Source of the DNA: Oricola nitratireducens
GTDB taxonomy: Bacteria; Pseudomonadota; Alphaproteobacteria; Rhizobiales; Rhizobiaceae
Assembly: GCF_014904745.1 (NCBI RefSeq)
Contig: NZ_JACZCS010000001.1
Coordinates: forward strand, 1 to 64,000
DNA: 64,000 nucleotides
Reading direction: 5' to 3'
The notes under the pieces were generated by a model. It was not told the origin of the DNA, ran no database searches, and saw only the letters and a program-made list of their open reading frames with translations. A program made the position numbers and the translations under genes. Positions within the stretch are counted from its first letter, which is position 1, and every line of letters starts with the position of its first letter. Shown in pieces: positions 46,385-54,833 of this stretch.

Positions 46385-47392
46385 ATGCTGCGTTTCTTCG
46401 TCAACAAACTGCTTCTGGTCCTGCCGACCCTGATCGGGATCACCATCGTCGCCTTCGCCTTCGTGCGCGTCCTGCCCGGCGACCCGATCCTGCTTCTCGC
46501 CGGCGAGCGCGGCGTGTCGCCGGAGCGCTACCACAAGCTGCTGGTGCAGTTCGGCTACGACCTGCCGATCTGGCAGCAATACTTTAATTACGTCATCGGG
46601 CTGCTGCACGGCGATTTCGGCATTTCGATCTCGACCAAACGCCCGGTAATCGATGAATTCCTCGCCCGTTTCCCGGCGACGCTGGAACTGTCAGTCTTCG
46701 CCATGACCTTCGCCACGGTCATCGGCATCCCCGCCGGCATTATCTCGGCGGTCAAGCGCAGCTCCGTCTTCGACCAACTGACCATGGGCGTGGCGCTTAC
46801 CGGCTACTCGATGCCGATCTTTTGGTGGGGACTTCTGCTCATCATTCTGTTTTCCGGCATGCTGCACTGGACACCGGTCTCGGGGCGCATCGATCTCTTG
46901 TATTTCTTCCCACCGGTCACCGGCTTCATGACCGTCGATGCCCTGCTGTCCGGCCAGAAGGGCGCCTTCCAGTCGGCCGTCAGCCATCTGATCCTGCCTT
47001 CCATCGTGCTCGGCACCATTCCGCTCGCCGTCATCGCCCGCCAGACCCGGTCGGCCATGCTCGAAGTGCTTGGCGAGGACTATGTCCGGACCGCGCGCGC
47101 CAAGGGGCTGACGCCCGTGCGCGTGATCGGCCTGCACGCCTTCAGGAATGCACTCATTCCGGTGGTCACCACCATCGGCCTGCAGGTCGGGCTGCTGATG
47201 GCCGGCGCGATCCTCACTGAGACGATCTTCTCCTGGCCCGGCATCGGCAAGTGGATGATCGATTCGATCTCGCGGCGCGACTATCCGGTCGTCCAGGGCG
47301 GGCTGGTGCTGATCGCCGGCATCGTCATGCTGGTCAATCTGATTGTCGATCTGCTCTACGGGCTGATCAATCCGCGAATTAGCCACCAATAG
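46385..47392 (+). CDS. Dipeptide ABC permease (DppB-like)
   Basis: The 335-residue inner-membrane protein begins MLRFFVNKLLLVLPTLIGIT with the classic DppB first segment, then FVRVLPGDPILLLAGERG. The coupling loop is VRTARAKGLTPVRVIGLHAFRNALIPV. It pairs with the DppC-like subunit at 47448 to form the channel. Confidence 0.92.
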   Translation: MLRFFVNKLLLVLPTLIGITIVAFAFVRVLPGDPILLLAGERGVSPERYHKLLVQFGYDLPIWQQYFNYVIGLLHGDFGISISTKRPVIDEFLARFPATLELSVFAMTFATVIGIPAGIISAVKRSSVFDQLTMGVALTGYSMPIFWWGLLLIILFSGMLHWTPVSGRIDLLYFFPPVTGFMTVDALLSGQKGAFQSAVSHLILPSIVLGTIPLAVIARQTRSAMLEVLGEDYVRTARAKGLTPVRVIGLHAFRNALIPVVTTIGLQVGLLMAGAILTETIFSWPGIGKWMIDSISRRDYPVVQGGLVLIAGIVMLVNLIVDLLYGLINPRISHQ

Positions 47393-47447
47393 GCCAGCCG
47401 ATGACCGAGACTCGACGCCACGCCAGACCAAAAGCCGGAGCAAGCCG

Positions 47448-48359
47448 ATGAGCGAACAGGCCCTGCCCGGCGCGCCCGCGCGCACCATCAACGGACGGCG
47501 GCAGATGCTCGCCGAGTTCTGGCACTATTTCTCCAAGAACCGCGGGGCAGTCACCGGGCTGGTGGTCTTCATCCTGCTGGTGCTGATCGCTGTGTTCGCG
47601 CCGCTGCTGGCGCCACACAATCCCGACCAGCAGTTCCGCGACCATCTGCTTTCCCCGCCGTTCTGGCAGGACGGCGGGTCACTGACCTTCCTGCTCGGCA
47701 CCGACGCGGTGGGACGCGACATCCTATCGCGGCTGATCCACGGCGCGCGGTTCTCGCTGTTCATAGGCGTCGTCGTCGTCACCATCGCGATGACCGGCGG
47801 CATCCTGATCGGGCTGATCTCCGGCTTCTTCCGCGGCTGGCTCGATACGCTCTTCATGCGGATCATGGACATCATTCTCGCCTTTCCCTCGTTGCTGCTC
47901 GCGCTGGTGCTGGTGGCTGTGCTGGGGCCGGGCTTGATCAACGCCATGATCGCCATCGCAATCGTCTACCAGCCGCATTTCGTGCGGCTGACGCGCGCCT
48001 CGGTGCTGTCGGAACGCGAGCGCGAATACGTCATCTCGGCGCGGGTGGCAGGCGCCGGCGTGCTCAGGCTGATGTTCATCACCATCCTGCCGAACTGCCT
48101 CGCGCCGCTGATCGTGCAGGGAACGCTCGCCTTTTCCAACGCCATCCTTGATGCCGCAGCGCTCGGCTTCCTCGGCATGGGCGCGCAGCCGCCGACGCCG
48201 GAATGGGGCACAATGCTCGCCGAAGCGCGCGAGTTCATCCTGCGCGCGTGGTGGGTCGTCACCTTCCCGGGCCTAGCCATCCTGATCACCGTGCTGGCCA
48301 TCAACCTGATGGGCGACGGGCTGCGCGACGCGCTCGACCCGAAACTGAAGCAGAGCTGA
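47448..48359 (+). CDS. Dipeptide ABC permease (DppC-like)
   Basis: The 303-residue inner-membrane protein has the DppC motif FLLGTDAVGRDILSRLIHGAR after the first membrane segment and the coupling loop YVISARVAGAGVLRLMFITILPN, then the family C-terminus LGMGAQPPTPEWGTMLAEAREF. It lies 55 bp after the DppB-like gene and 4 bp before the first ATPase gene. Confidence 0.92.
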   Translation: MSEQALPGAPARTINGRRQMLAEFWHYFSKNRGAVTGLVVFILLVLIAVFAPLLAPHNPDQQFRDHLLSPPFWQDGGSLTFLLGTDAVGRDILSRLIHGARFSLFIGVVVVTIAMTGGILIGLISGFFRGWLDTLFMRIMDIILAFPSLLLALVLVAVLGPGLINAMIAIAIVYQPHFVRLTRASVLSEREREYVISARVAGAGVLRLMFITILPNCLAPLIVQGTLAFSNAILDAAALGFLGMGAQPPTPEWGTMLAEAREFILRAWWVVTFPGLAILITVLAINLMGDGLRDALDPKLKQS

Positions 48360-48363
48360 CGCC

Positions 48364-49365
48364 ATGGCCCTTCTCGAAATCGAAAACCTGACCGTCGCTT
48401 TCGCCACCTCCGTGGGGCCGTTCAAGGCCGTGGACAACGTGTCGCTGACCTGCGACCGCGGCGAAATCCTCTCCATCGTCGGCGAATCGGGGTCCGGCAA
48501 ATCGGTCGCGATGCTCGCCCTGATGGGCCTGTTGCCCTGGACGGCGACGGTGACCGCGGACACGCTGCGTTTCGATGGCAAGGACATGCTCACAATGTCC
48601 GCGCAACAAAAGCGCACGATTATCGGCAAGGACATCGCGATGATCTTCCAGGAGCCGATGTCGAGCCTGAATCCGTGCTTCACCGTCGGCTTCCAGATCG
48701 GAGAAAGTCTGCGCATTCACATGGGCATGAACCGGGCGCAGCGGCGCGAACGCTCGATCGAACTGCTCAACCTGGTCGGCATCCCGGCGCCCGAAAAGCG
48801 GCTGAGCCTGTTCCCGCACCAGTTGTCGGGCGGCATGAGCCAGCGCGTTATGATCGCCATGGCGCTCGCCTGCGATCCGAAGCTGCTGATCGCCGACGAA
48901 CCGACAACGGCACTCGATGTGACCATCCAGGCGCAGATCCTCGACCTGCTGGTCGACCTGCAGAAACGGCACGGCATGGGCCTGATCCTGATCACCCACG
49001 ACATGGGCGTGGTCGCCGAGACGGCGGAGCGGGTGCAGGTGCAATATGCCGGGCAGAAGGTGGAAGAGCAGCATGTGCGCGAGCTTTTCCGCGATCCGCA
49101 CCATCCCTACACGCAGGCGCTCCTGTCGGCGCTGCCCGAACGCGCGACGCGGCGCGGCCGGTTGCCGTCGATACCGGGCGTCGTGCCCGGCCAGTACGAC
49201 CGGCCGTCGGGCTGCCTGTTCGCGCCGCGGTGCCGCTACGCGACCGAGCGCTGCGATCGCGAGACCGAGCGCCAGGGCGCGGAATTCGGCTTTGCGCTGT
49301 GCAACTACCCGCTGAAGGACGGCGATCCGACGGGATATCCGGAAAAAGCGGAGGCCGGCCAATGA
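48364..49365 (+). CDS. Dipeptide ABC transporter ATP-binding protein (DppD-like)
   Basis: The 333-residue ATPase has Walker [18 protein letters not shown], signature [15 protein letters not shown], Walker [13 protein letters not shown], and the C-terminal cysteine motif [15 protein letters not shown] of oligopeptide ATPases. It overlaps the partner ATPase gene by 4 bp (ATGA), so the heterodimer is made in step. Confidence 0.92.
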   Translation: MALLEIENLTVAFATSVGPFKAVDNVSLTCDRGEILSIVGESGSGKSVAMLALMGLLPWTATVTADTLRFDGKDMLTMSAQQKRTIIGKDIAMIFQEPMSSLNPCFTVGFQIGESLRIHMGMNRAQRRERSIELLNLVGIPAPEKRLSLFPHQLSGGMSQRVMIAMALACDPKLLIADEPTTALDVTIQAQILDLLVDLQKRHGMGLILITHDMGVVAETAERVQVQYAGQKVEEQHVRELFRDPHHPYTQALLSALPERATRRGRLPSIPGVVPGQYDRPSGCLFAPRCRYATERCDRETERQGAEFGFALCNYPLKDGDPTGYPEKAEAGQ

Positions 49366-50366
49366 GCGACACCGTTCTCGAAAGGCGCACCGCCACCGGC
49401 GAAATCGTCGTCGAAGCCCGCGAGCTCACCCGCTATTACGAGGTCGGCGGCGGTCTGTTCGGCGGCAAGGGCGTCGTCAAGGCGCTCGACGGCGTGTCGT
49501 TCTCGCTGGAAGCCGGCAAGACACTCGCCGTCGTCGGCGAATCCGGCTGCGGAAAGTCGACGCTGGCGCGCCTCGTCACCATGATCGAGCCGCCATCGGC
49601 GGGAGAGTTGCTGATCGACGGCATCCCGGTGACGCAATCGACGCCGGAACTGCGCCGCAAGATGCAGATCGTCTTCCAGAATCCCTACGGCTCGCTCAAT
49701 CCGCGCCAGAAGATCGGCGCGATCCTCGAGGAACCGCTGGTCATCAACACCCAAGACGACGCACAGACGCGGCGGCGCAAGGCCTCCGAAATGATGGAGC
49801 GCGTGGGGCTGCGGGCCGAACATTACGAACGCTATCCGCACATGTTCTCCGGCGGCCAGCGCCAGCGCATCGCGATTGCCCGCGCGCTGATGCTGAACCC
49901 GAAAATCCTGATCCTCGACGAACCGGTCTCGGCGCTCGACGTGTCGATCCAGGCGCAGGTTCTTAATATCCTGATGGACCTGCAGGCCGAACTCGGGCTC
50001 GCCTATCTGTTCATCAGCCATGATCTCTCCGTGGTGCGGCATCTCGCCGACGACATCATGGTGATGTATCTCGGCAAGCCGGTGGAAACCGGGCCTTCGG
50101 AAGAGGTGTTCAACACGCCGCGCCATCCCTATACGGCGGCGCTTCTGTCGGCGACGCCGGTCGCCGATCCGTTTCACGAGAAACACCGCATCCGCCTCGA
50201 GGGCGAATTGCCGTCGCCGCTCGATCCGCCGAAAGGCTGCGCGTTCAACCCGCGCTGCTGGCGCGCCGACGACACGTGCCGCGCCGAACAACCGCCCCTG
50301 TTCGATCTCGGCCTGCAATGCCACGCCTGCTTCCACCCGCTGCCGCTTCCGGAGCCCGGGACGTAG
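49362..50366 (+). CDS. Dipeptide ABC transporter ATP-binding protein (DppF-like)
   Basis: The 334-residue ATPase has Walker A VGESGCGKSTLARLV, signature FSGGQRQRIAIARAL, Walker B ILILDEPVSALDVS and the oligopeptide tail KGCAFNPRCWRADDTC. The start is set at ATG 49362, overlapping the DppD-like stop; a longer frame exists but runs through the upstream gene. It is the last gene of the dipeptide operon. Confidence 0.92.
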   Translation: MSDTVLERRTATGEIVVEARELTRYYEVGGGLFGGKGVVKALDGVSFSLEAGKTLAVVGESGCGKSTLARLVTMIEPPSAGELLIDGIPVTQSTPELRRKMQIVFQNPYGSLNPRQKIGAILEEPLVINTQDDAQTRRRKASEMMERVGLRAEHYERYPHMFSGGQRQRIAIARALMLNPKILILDEPVSALDVSIQAQVLNILMDLQAELGLAYLFISHDLSVVRHLADDIMVMYLGKPVETGPSEEVFNTPRHPYTAALLSATPVADPFHEKHRIRLEGELPSPLDPPKGCAFNPRCWRADDTCRAEQPPLFDLGLQCHACFHPLPLPEPGT

Positions 50367-50489
50367 ACGAAAATCGCTGCCAGCCTCGCGTGGTATTGTC
50401 TGCGACGCGCCGTCGCATAAATATAGCATGCACTGCAATTGGACCTGATGTAGGTTTCCACCGATTTCGATTCTCTCATGGAGGCCCGC

Positions 50490-50996
50490 ATGCCCGCGAC
50501 CGCGAAGACCGCGCCCACCGGTTATTCCGCCACCCAGATCAGCCTGCACTGGCTGGTCTTCCTGCTGATCGGATTTCAGCTGGTGTTCGACGAGGATATC
50601 GGCCGGGCTTGGCGCGCGGTGCGCCGCGGCGAGGAACTCGCCTTCAATCCCTGGGTCGCCGCCCATGTCTATATCGGCATCGCGGTGCTGGTGTTCGCGC
50701 TGTGGCGGATCTTCCTGCGCGCCCGGCGCGGCGCGCCACGGCCGCCGGAACACGAACCGGTGATCCTGAAACTCGTCGCCGGCGCCACCCATCTCGGTCT
50801 CTATGCGCTGATGCTGCTGATCCCGCTGTCCGGTCTCGCCGCATGGTTCGGCGATGTCGCGCTGGCGGGCGAGGCGCACGAGGTGATGAAGCCTATCCTG
50901 ATCATCGTCGTCCTGCTGCATATCGCCGGCGCGCTTTACCAGCAGTTCATGCTCAAGACCGACGTCATGACCCGGATGCGCAAGCCGCAGGCATGA
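50490..50996 (+). CDS. Cytochrome b561-family protein
   Basis: The 168-residue inner-membrane protein has four helices and haem-ligand candidates in QISLHWLVFLLIGFQ, WVAAHVYIGIAVL and LHIAGALYQQF. It likely passes electrons from quinol to a periplasmic acceptor. ATG 50490 is preferred over 50478 because GGAGG lies just upstream. It converges on a second cytochrome b561-type gene across a strong terminator. Confidence 0.85.
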   Translation: MPATAKTAPTGYSATQISLHWLVFLLIGFQLVFDEDIGRAWRAVRRGEELAFNPWVAAHVYIGIAVLVFALWRIFLRARRGAPRPPEHEPVILKLVAGATHLGLYALMLLIPLSGLAAWFGDVALAGEAHEVMKPILIIVVLLHIAGALYQQFMLKTDVMTRMRKPQA

Positions 50997-51001
50997 AAAA
51001 A

Positions 51002-51025
51002 GGGCGGACCCCGCGGGGCCCGCCC
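51002..51025. terminator. Bidirectional terminator between two cytochrome b genes
   Basis: GGGCGG and CCGCCC enclose an inner CCCCGCGGGG palindrome, directly after a run of six A. It lies in the 52-bp gap between converging genes. The A-run gives a T-run on the minus strand, supporting termination of the leftward gene. Confidence 0.75.
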
Positions 51026-51048
51026 GGCAATTGCTTCATCAGATACGA

Positions 51049-51612
51049 TCAGGATGCGCGCTTGCGCCCGGTCACCATGGCGCGGACGAGGTTCTCGCCG
51101 TGGTGGATGCTCGCCAGCACGACGCCCGCGACATGCAGACCGACCAGGGCGAGCGTCCCGTAGACGAGGGCGACATGGGTATCATCCACCCATTCGACGC
51201 CCCAGTAGGCGTCCGTCGTCATCATGTAGCCGGTGGTGGCGATCCCGGCGAGCGCGATCAGCAGCAGGACGATCATCGCGCCGCCGGCGGGGTTGTGGCC
51301 GATGTGGCGTTCCGCCCTCATCGCCATCGCGTCGCGCAGATAACCCATCACCGTGTTCGGGCCGCGCACGAAATCTGTGAAACGCGCATGGCGCGGGCCG
51401 ATCAGGCCCCAGACGACACGGAAGGCCACGAGCCCGCCGACGATGTAGCCGGCGAGCTTGTGGACGCTCATCATGTCTTCGCCGGTGAAGAAGGCGACGA
51501 AGAACAGCGTCACGAGGGACCAATGGAATATCCTGACCAGCGGGTCCCAGACCCGGACGGTCGCCGGCGGTTCCTTGCCGCCGGCTTCCGTGAAGGTCGC
51601 GTGCATTGTCAT
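51049..51612 (-). CDS. Cytochrome b561-family membrane protein
   Basis: The 187-residue protein starts with VRVWDPLVRIFHWSLVTLFF, the di-haem b-type cytochrome motif with its first haem histidine; others lie in MMSVHKLAGYIVGG, and near the end in LALVYGTLALVGLHVAGVVLASIHH. Four helices are expected. Its start overlaps the stop of the PepSY-protein gene, forming a two-gene leftward unit that probably acts in periplasmic electron transfer. Confidence 0.85.
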   Translation of the reverse strand: MTMHATFTEAGGKEPPATVRVWDPLVRIFHWSLVTLFFVAFFTGEDMMSVHKLAGYIVGGLVAFRVVWGLIGPRHARFTDFVRGPNTVMGYLRDAMAMRAERHIGHNPAGGAMIVLLLIALAGIATTGYMMTTDAYWGVEWVDDTHVALVYGTLALVGLHVAGVVLASIHHGENLVRAMVTGRKRAS

Positions 51613-51887
51613 TGCTCGCCCTGTTCGTTGCCGACGATTTCGCCGGTAGCCGGATTCATCATGGCCTGCACGCGGGCGCCGTCCTTCATGCCATAGATTT
51701 CATAGCAGCCGTTCTCGACCTTGACCCGGCGCACGTCGTAGCCCATGCCCGCGAGCTTCGCCTTGGCGGCGTCCTGGGACATCCACTTGGCTTGCGGGGC
51801 GTTGCCGCAGGACATCGACGATTCCGACGCCATGGCGGGGACAGCCAGAAGGCCGGTTGCGATTGCTGCGAGGACGAATTTCTGCAT
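51609..51887 (-). CDS. Secreted PepSY-domain protein
   Basis: The 92-residue protein has a Sec signal peptide (MQKFVLAAIATGLLAVPAMA), then a single PepSY domain: MSQDAAKAKLAGMGYDVRRVKVENGCYEIYG…MNPATGEIVG. Two cysteines may form a disulfide. PepSY proteins are often co-encoded with cytochrome b561 and two-component genes, as here. It is first in a leftward unit and divergent from another PepSY gene. Confidence 0.85.
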   Translation of the reverse strand: MQKFVLAAIATGLLAVPAMASESSMSCGNAPQAKWMSQDAAKAKLAGMGYDVRRVKVENGCYEIYGMKDGARVQAMMNPATGEIVGNEQGEQ

Positions 51888-52010
51888 TTCTATCTCCTTG
51901 GTTCGAACCGGTCATTGCCGGCCATGGCGCCGTTCTGGCAGGGCGGCGATGACAGATGGCTGACGGAGGCTGTAAGCGTTTTGTCATTTATCGGATGCGA
52001 TAGGCTGCTG

Positions 52011-52322
52011 ATGCGCCGGCTGTTGATCATCTTTCTCCTGCTTGCCCCCGCTCTCGCGGGACAGTCGGCGCATGCCGACAGCGGCCGCAAGGAGCGCGAC
52101 GACCTGACGGCGGCGCGCAAGCGCGGCGAGATCCTGGCGCTGGCGGAAATCCTCGACCGGGTGCGGCCGCAGATCGGCGACAAGATCATCGAGGTGGAAT
52201 TCGAAAACGACGGTGGCAAAATCGTCTACGAGATCTACTATCTCGACGACACCGGCCGGCGGCGCGAGATCACGGTCGATGCGAGCGACGCCAGCGTGAT
52301 GAACAGCAAAGAGCAAGACTGA
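52011..52322 (+). CDS. Small secreted PepSY-like protein upstream of a two-component system
   Basis: The 103-residue protein has a signal peptide (MRRLLIIFLLLAPALAGQSAHA) and a PepSY-like mature part: ARKRGEILALAEILDRVRPQIGDKIIEVEFENDGGKIVYEIYYLDDTGRRREITVDASDASV. It lies 3 bp before the response-regulator gene and is probably an accessory sensor of that kinase. ATG 52011 is the start that gives a good signal peptide; the longer frame crosses the divergent promoter region. Confidence 0.82.
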   Translation: MRRLLIIFLLLAPALAGQSAHADSGRKERDDLTAARKRGEILALAEILDRVRPQIGDKIIEVEFENDGGKIVYEIYYLDDTGRRREITVDASDASVMNSKEQD

Positions 52323-52325
52323 GCC

Positions 52326-53003
52326 ATGCGCATCCTGGTCATCGAGGACGACGAACGCATCCGCGACGACGTGAGCGCGGCGCTGACCGCGGCGGGCTAC
52401 GTGGTCGACGCGCAGGCCGACGGCGAGGAAGGCTGGTATCTCGGCGACACCGAGGCCTACGGCGCGGCGATCCTCGATCTCGGCCTGCCGCACATGGACG
52501 GGCTGTCGATCCTGAAGCGCTGGCGCGAGGCCGGGCGCGAGCTTCCCGTGCTGGTGCTCACCGCGCGCGGCTCGTGGAGCGAGCGCGTCGAGGGCATCGA
52601 CGCCGGCGCCGACGACTATCTCGCCAAGCCGTTCCGGATGGAGGAACTGATGGCGCGGCTGCGCGCGATCCTGCGCCGCTCGGCCGGGCACGCGTCGCCG
52701 GTCATCAAGGCGGGCGAAGCCGAACTCGACCCGCGCCAGATGCGATTTTCGGTGCGCGGCGTGCCGCTGGCGCTGTCGCCGCAGGAATACCGGCTGATCG
52801 CATATCTGATGCTCAACAAGGGCCGCATCGTGCCGCAGCAGGAACTGGCCGAACACCTGCAGTCGCTGCATTTCGAGCGCGAATCCAACGCCGTCGAGGT
52901 GCTGATCGCGCGCGTCCGGCGCAAGCTGCCGATCGCGCTGATCGAGACGCGGCGCGGCTTCGGATACACCATCGCCGACACGCCCGAGACAGAGAAGGCA
53001 TGA
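52326..53003 (+). CDS. OmpR-family response regulator
   Basis: The 225-residue protein has a receiver domain with acidic pocket IEDDE and phosphoacceptor D51 (AILDLGLP), the conserved threonine in VLTARG and lysine in YLAKPF. A winged-helix DNA-binding domain (about 125-220) contains LSPQEYRLIAYLMLNKG. It overlaps the kinase gene by 4 bp (ATGA). Its target is probably the neighbouring PepSY/cytochrome genes, which is inference. Confidence 0.93.
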   Translation: MRILVIEDDERIRDDVSAALTAAGYVVDAQADGEEGWYLGDTEAYGAAILDLGLPHMDGLSILKRWREAGRELPVLVLTARGSWSERVEGIDAGADDYLAKPFRMEELMARLRAILRRSAGHASPVIKAGEAELDPRQMRFSVRGVPLALSPQEYRLIAYLMLNKGRIVPQQELAEHLQSLHFERESNAVEVLIARVRRKLPIALIETRRGFGYTIADTPETEKA

Positions 53004-54364
53004 CCGGAACCTTCGCGCGCCGGTCGATCCGCCGCCGGCTGATGGCCTATGCCGCCGGGATCATGGCGGTGACGCTGGTGATCGCCGGCTTCGGCCTGAC
53101 GGCGCTGTTCACCCGCAACCTTGAGCGCCGCGTCGGCCAGGAACTCGACACCCATATCGCCCAGCTCGCCGGCGCGCTGCGGTTTTCGCCCGACGGCACG
53201 GTGACGCTGTCGCGCGAGCCGGCCGACCCGCGCTTCGACCGGGTGTTCGGCGGGCTGTACTGGCAGGTGCGCGACGACGCCACCGGGCAATTGATCCGCT
53301 CGCGCTCGCTGTGGGACCAGGAACTCGACCTGCCGGACGATTTGCTGACGCCCGGCGTGGTGCATGTCCACGACGCCATCGGCCCGGACGGCGCGAAACT
53401 GCTGGTGCACGAACAGGCGATCATCGCCGACGCCGGCCTCGCCGAGCACCGGGTGCGGCTGTCGGTCGCCATCGACCGGCGCGAACTCGACCAGCTGCGC
53501 GCCGGCTTCGCGCGCGACATCGCGCCGGCGCTGATCGTCGCCGGGCTGGTGCTGCTGCTCGGCTTCGCGGTGCAGATCCGCTCCGGCCTGAAGCCGATGG
53601 ACGCGCTGCGCTCGGGCGTCGCCGACATCCGCGCCGGCCGCGCGAGGCGGCTCGACGACGCGGTGCCGGCGGAGGTGTCGCCGCTGGTCGAGGAGGTCAA
53701 CACGCTGCTCGACCACCAGGAGGCGGCGATGCTGCGCGCCCGCGACCGGGCGGCCGACCTCGCGCACGGGCTGAAGACGCCGCTGACCGCGCTGTCGGCC
53801 GACGCGCGCAAGCTGCGCGCCATGGGGGTGACCGACATCGCCGACGACATCGACGAACTGGCGCTTCGCATGCGCGCCCATGTCGAGCGCGAGATGGCGC
53901 GCGCCCGGCTGCGCCACGGCGCTGCGACGCAGGCGATCGCGCTGGCGCCGGCGGCCAACGCCATCATCAGGGCGCTGCAGCGCACGCCCGCCGGCGAGGA
54001 CAAGGTGTTCGAGACGGCCATCGAGGCCGGCATGACGGCGCGCGTCGAGCCGGACGATCTCAACGAGATTCTCGGCAACCTCGCCGAAAACGCCATGCGC
54101 CACGCCAGGGAACGGGTCCGCGTCTCGGCGACGCGCGACGGCGACGAGGTGCGGCTGACGATCGAGGACGACGGCGCCGGCGTCGGGCCGGAGCAGCTCG
54201 CCGAGATCCGCCAGCGCGGCCGCCGCCTCGACGAGACCGGCAAGGCCGGCGCCGGCCTCGGCCTCGCAATCGTCTCCGACATTCTCGACGAATGCGGCGG
54301 ACGGCTGGAACTCGGCGCGTCGCGGATGGGCGGATTTTCGGCCACGGTGGTGCTCAGGGGGTGA
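53000..54364 (+). CDS. Sensor histidine kinase
   Basis: The 454-residue kinase has a first membrane segment (MAYAAGIMAVTLVIAGFGLTALF), a periplasmic domain (about 40-170), a second segment (IAPALIVAGLVLLLGFAVQI) and a HAMP-like linker. The H-box ADLAHGLKTPLTALS has phospho-acceptor H256. A HATPase domain with N-box EILGNLAENAMRHA and G-box IEDDGAGVG completes it. It resembles PhoQ-type kinases in layout. The gene overlaps its response regulator. Confidence 0.92.
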   Translation: MTGTFARRSIRRRLMAYAAGIMAVTLVIAGFGLTALFTRNLERRVGQELDTHIAQLAGALRFSPDGTVTLSREPADPRFDRVFGGLYWQVRDDATGQLIRSRSLWDQELDLPDDLLTPGVVHVHDAIGPDGAKLLVHEQAIIADAGLAEHRVRLSVAIDRRELDQLRAGFARDIAPALIVAGLVLLLGFAVQIRSGLKPMDALRSGVADIRAGRARRLDDAVPAEVSPLVEEVNTLLDHQEAAMLRARDRAADLAHGLKTPLTALSADARKLRAMGVTDIADDIDELALRMRAHVEREMARARLRHGAATQAIALAPAANAIIRALQRTPAGEDKVFETAIEAGMTARVEPDDLNEILGNLAENAMRHARERVRVSATRDGDEVRLTIEDDGAGVGPEQLAEIRQRGRRLDETGKAGAGLGLAIVSDILDECGGRLELGASRMGGFSATVVLRG

Positions 54365-54386
54365 GAAGCGGTCGGCCTTTGGCCGG

Positions 54387-54412
54387 CCAATCGACAACGA
54401 TTTGTCGATTGG
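54387..54412. terminator. Stem-loop after the histidine kinase gene
   Basis: An 11-bp perfect stem (CCAATCGACAA/TTGTCGATTGG) with a CGAT loop lies 22 bp after the kinase stop. There is no T-run; it may end the operon or protect the mRNA. Confidence 0.5.
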
Positions 54413-54489
54413 AGCGACGAACGCCCGGAGCGATAGCGCAGGGCCGGCGGTTGAAGGCGGGCTCCCACCGTCTTCCTCACCCCATCCTC

Positions 54490-54522
54490 CGTCATCCTCG
54501 GGCATGACCCGGGGATCCACGG
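54490..54522 (+). repeat. REP-like palindromic repeat, copy 1
   Basis: This 33-bp unit matches 55626-55658 with two differences and contains a CCTCGGG/CCCGGGG-type stem around a 5-nt loop. The next 28 bases, up to an ATG, also align without gaps with the leader of the GIY-YIG gene. Confidence 0.8.
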
Positions 54523-54554
54523 CAAAGAAGCTCGGCGACCATGGCGGGCTCCCT

Positions 54555-54718
54555 CGCCTCCCCCTTGTGGGGAGGCCGGCGAGTGGCTCGCGCAGCGAGA
54601 CAGAGCCGGGTGGGGGTAAGAACCTCCATCGAGGAGACTTGTTACCCCCACCCGGATCAGCTGCGCCGTCCGCTGCGCGGCCGCCTTGCTTCTCCGGCCT
54701 CCCCACAAGGGGGAGGCG
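54555..54718. repeat. Element bounded by 25-bp perfect inverted repeats
   Basis: The arms at 54555-54579 and 54694-54718 are exact reverse complements (core CTCCCCCTTGTGGGGAGG), separated by 114 bp. Each arm is itself partly palindromic. Sequences like this are common as dispersed non-autonomous palindromic elements in rhizobial genomes; that comparison is from memory. Confidence 0.75.
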
Positions 54719-54833
54719 AAGCGCGCGGCATCGGCGCCGCGAGCCCCTTTGGCCCCGGCCTTAAGCTCCTCGCTTTCCTGTTCGTAAGCGGCAAGCCGCT
54801 GTCCGGCGCTCGTCGCTGCCGGGTCCCTGCCGC

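Larger units (their letters stand above)
54413..54833. other. Repeat-rich intergenic region
   Basis: No intact gene. It holds a 33-bp REP-like repeat (54490-54522) followed at the same distance as in the GIY-YIG cassette by ATGGCGGGC (54541-54549), then a 25-bp perfect inverted repeat pair. Open frames crossing it on both strands are GC-driven artefacts. Confidence 0.7.

Noticed and set aside
44786-46609. A 607-residue minus-strand open frame
   Set aside because: It lies antisense to the DppA-like gene and shows no protein family features.
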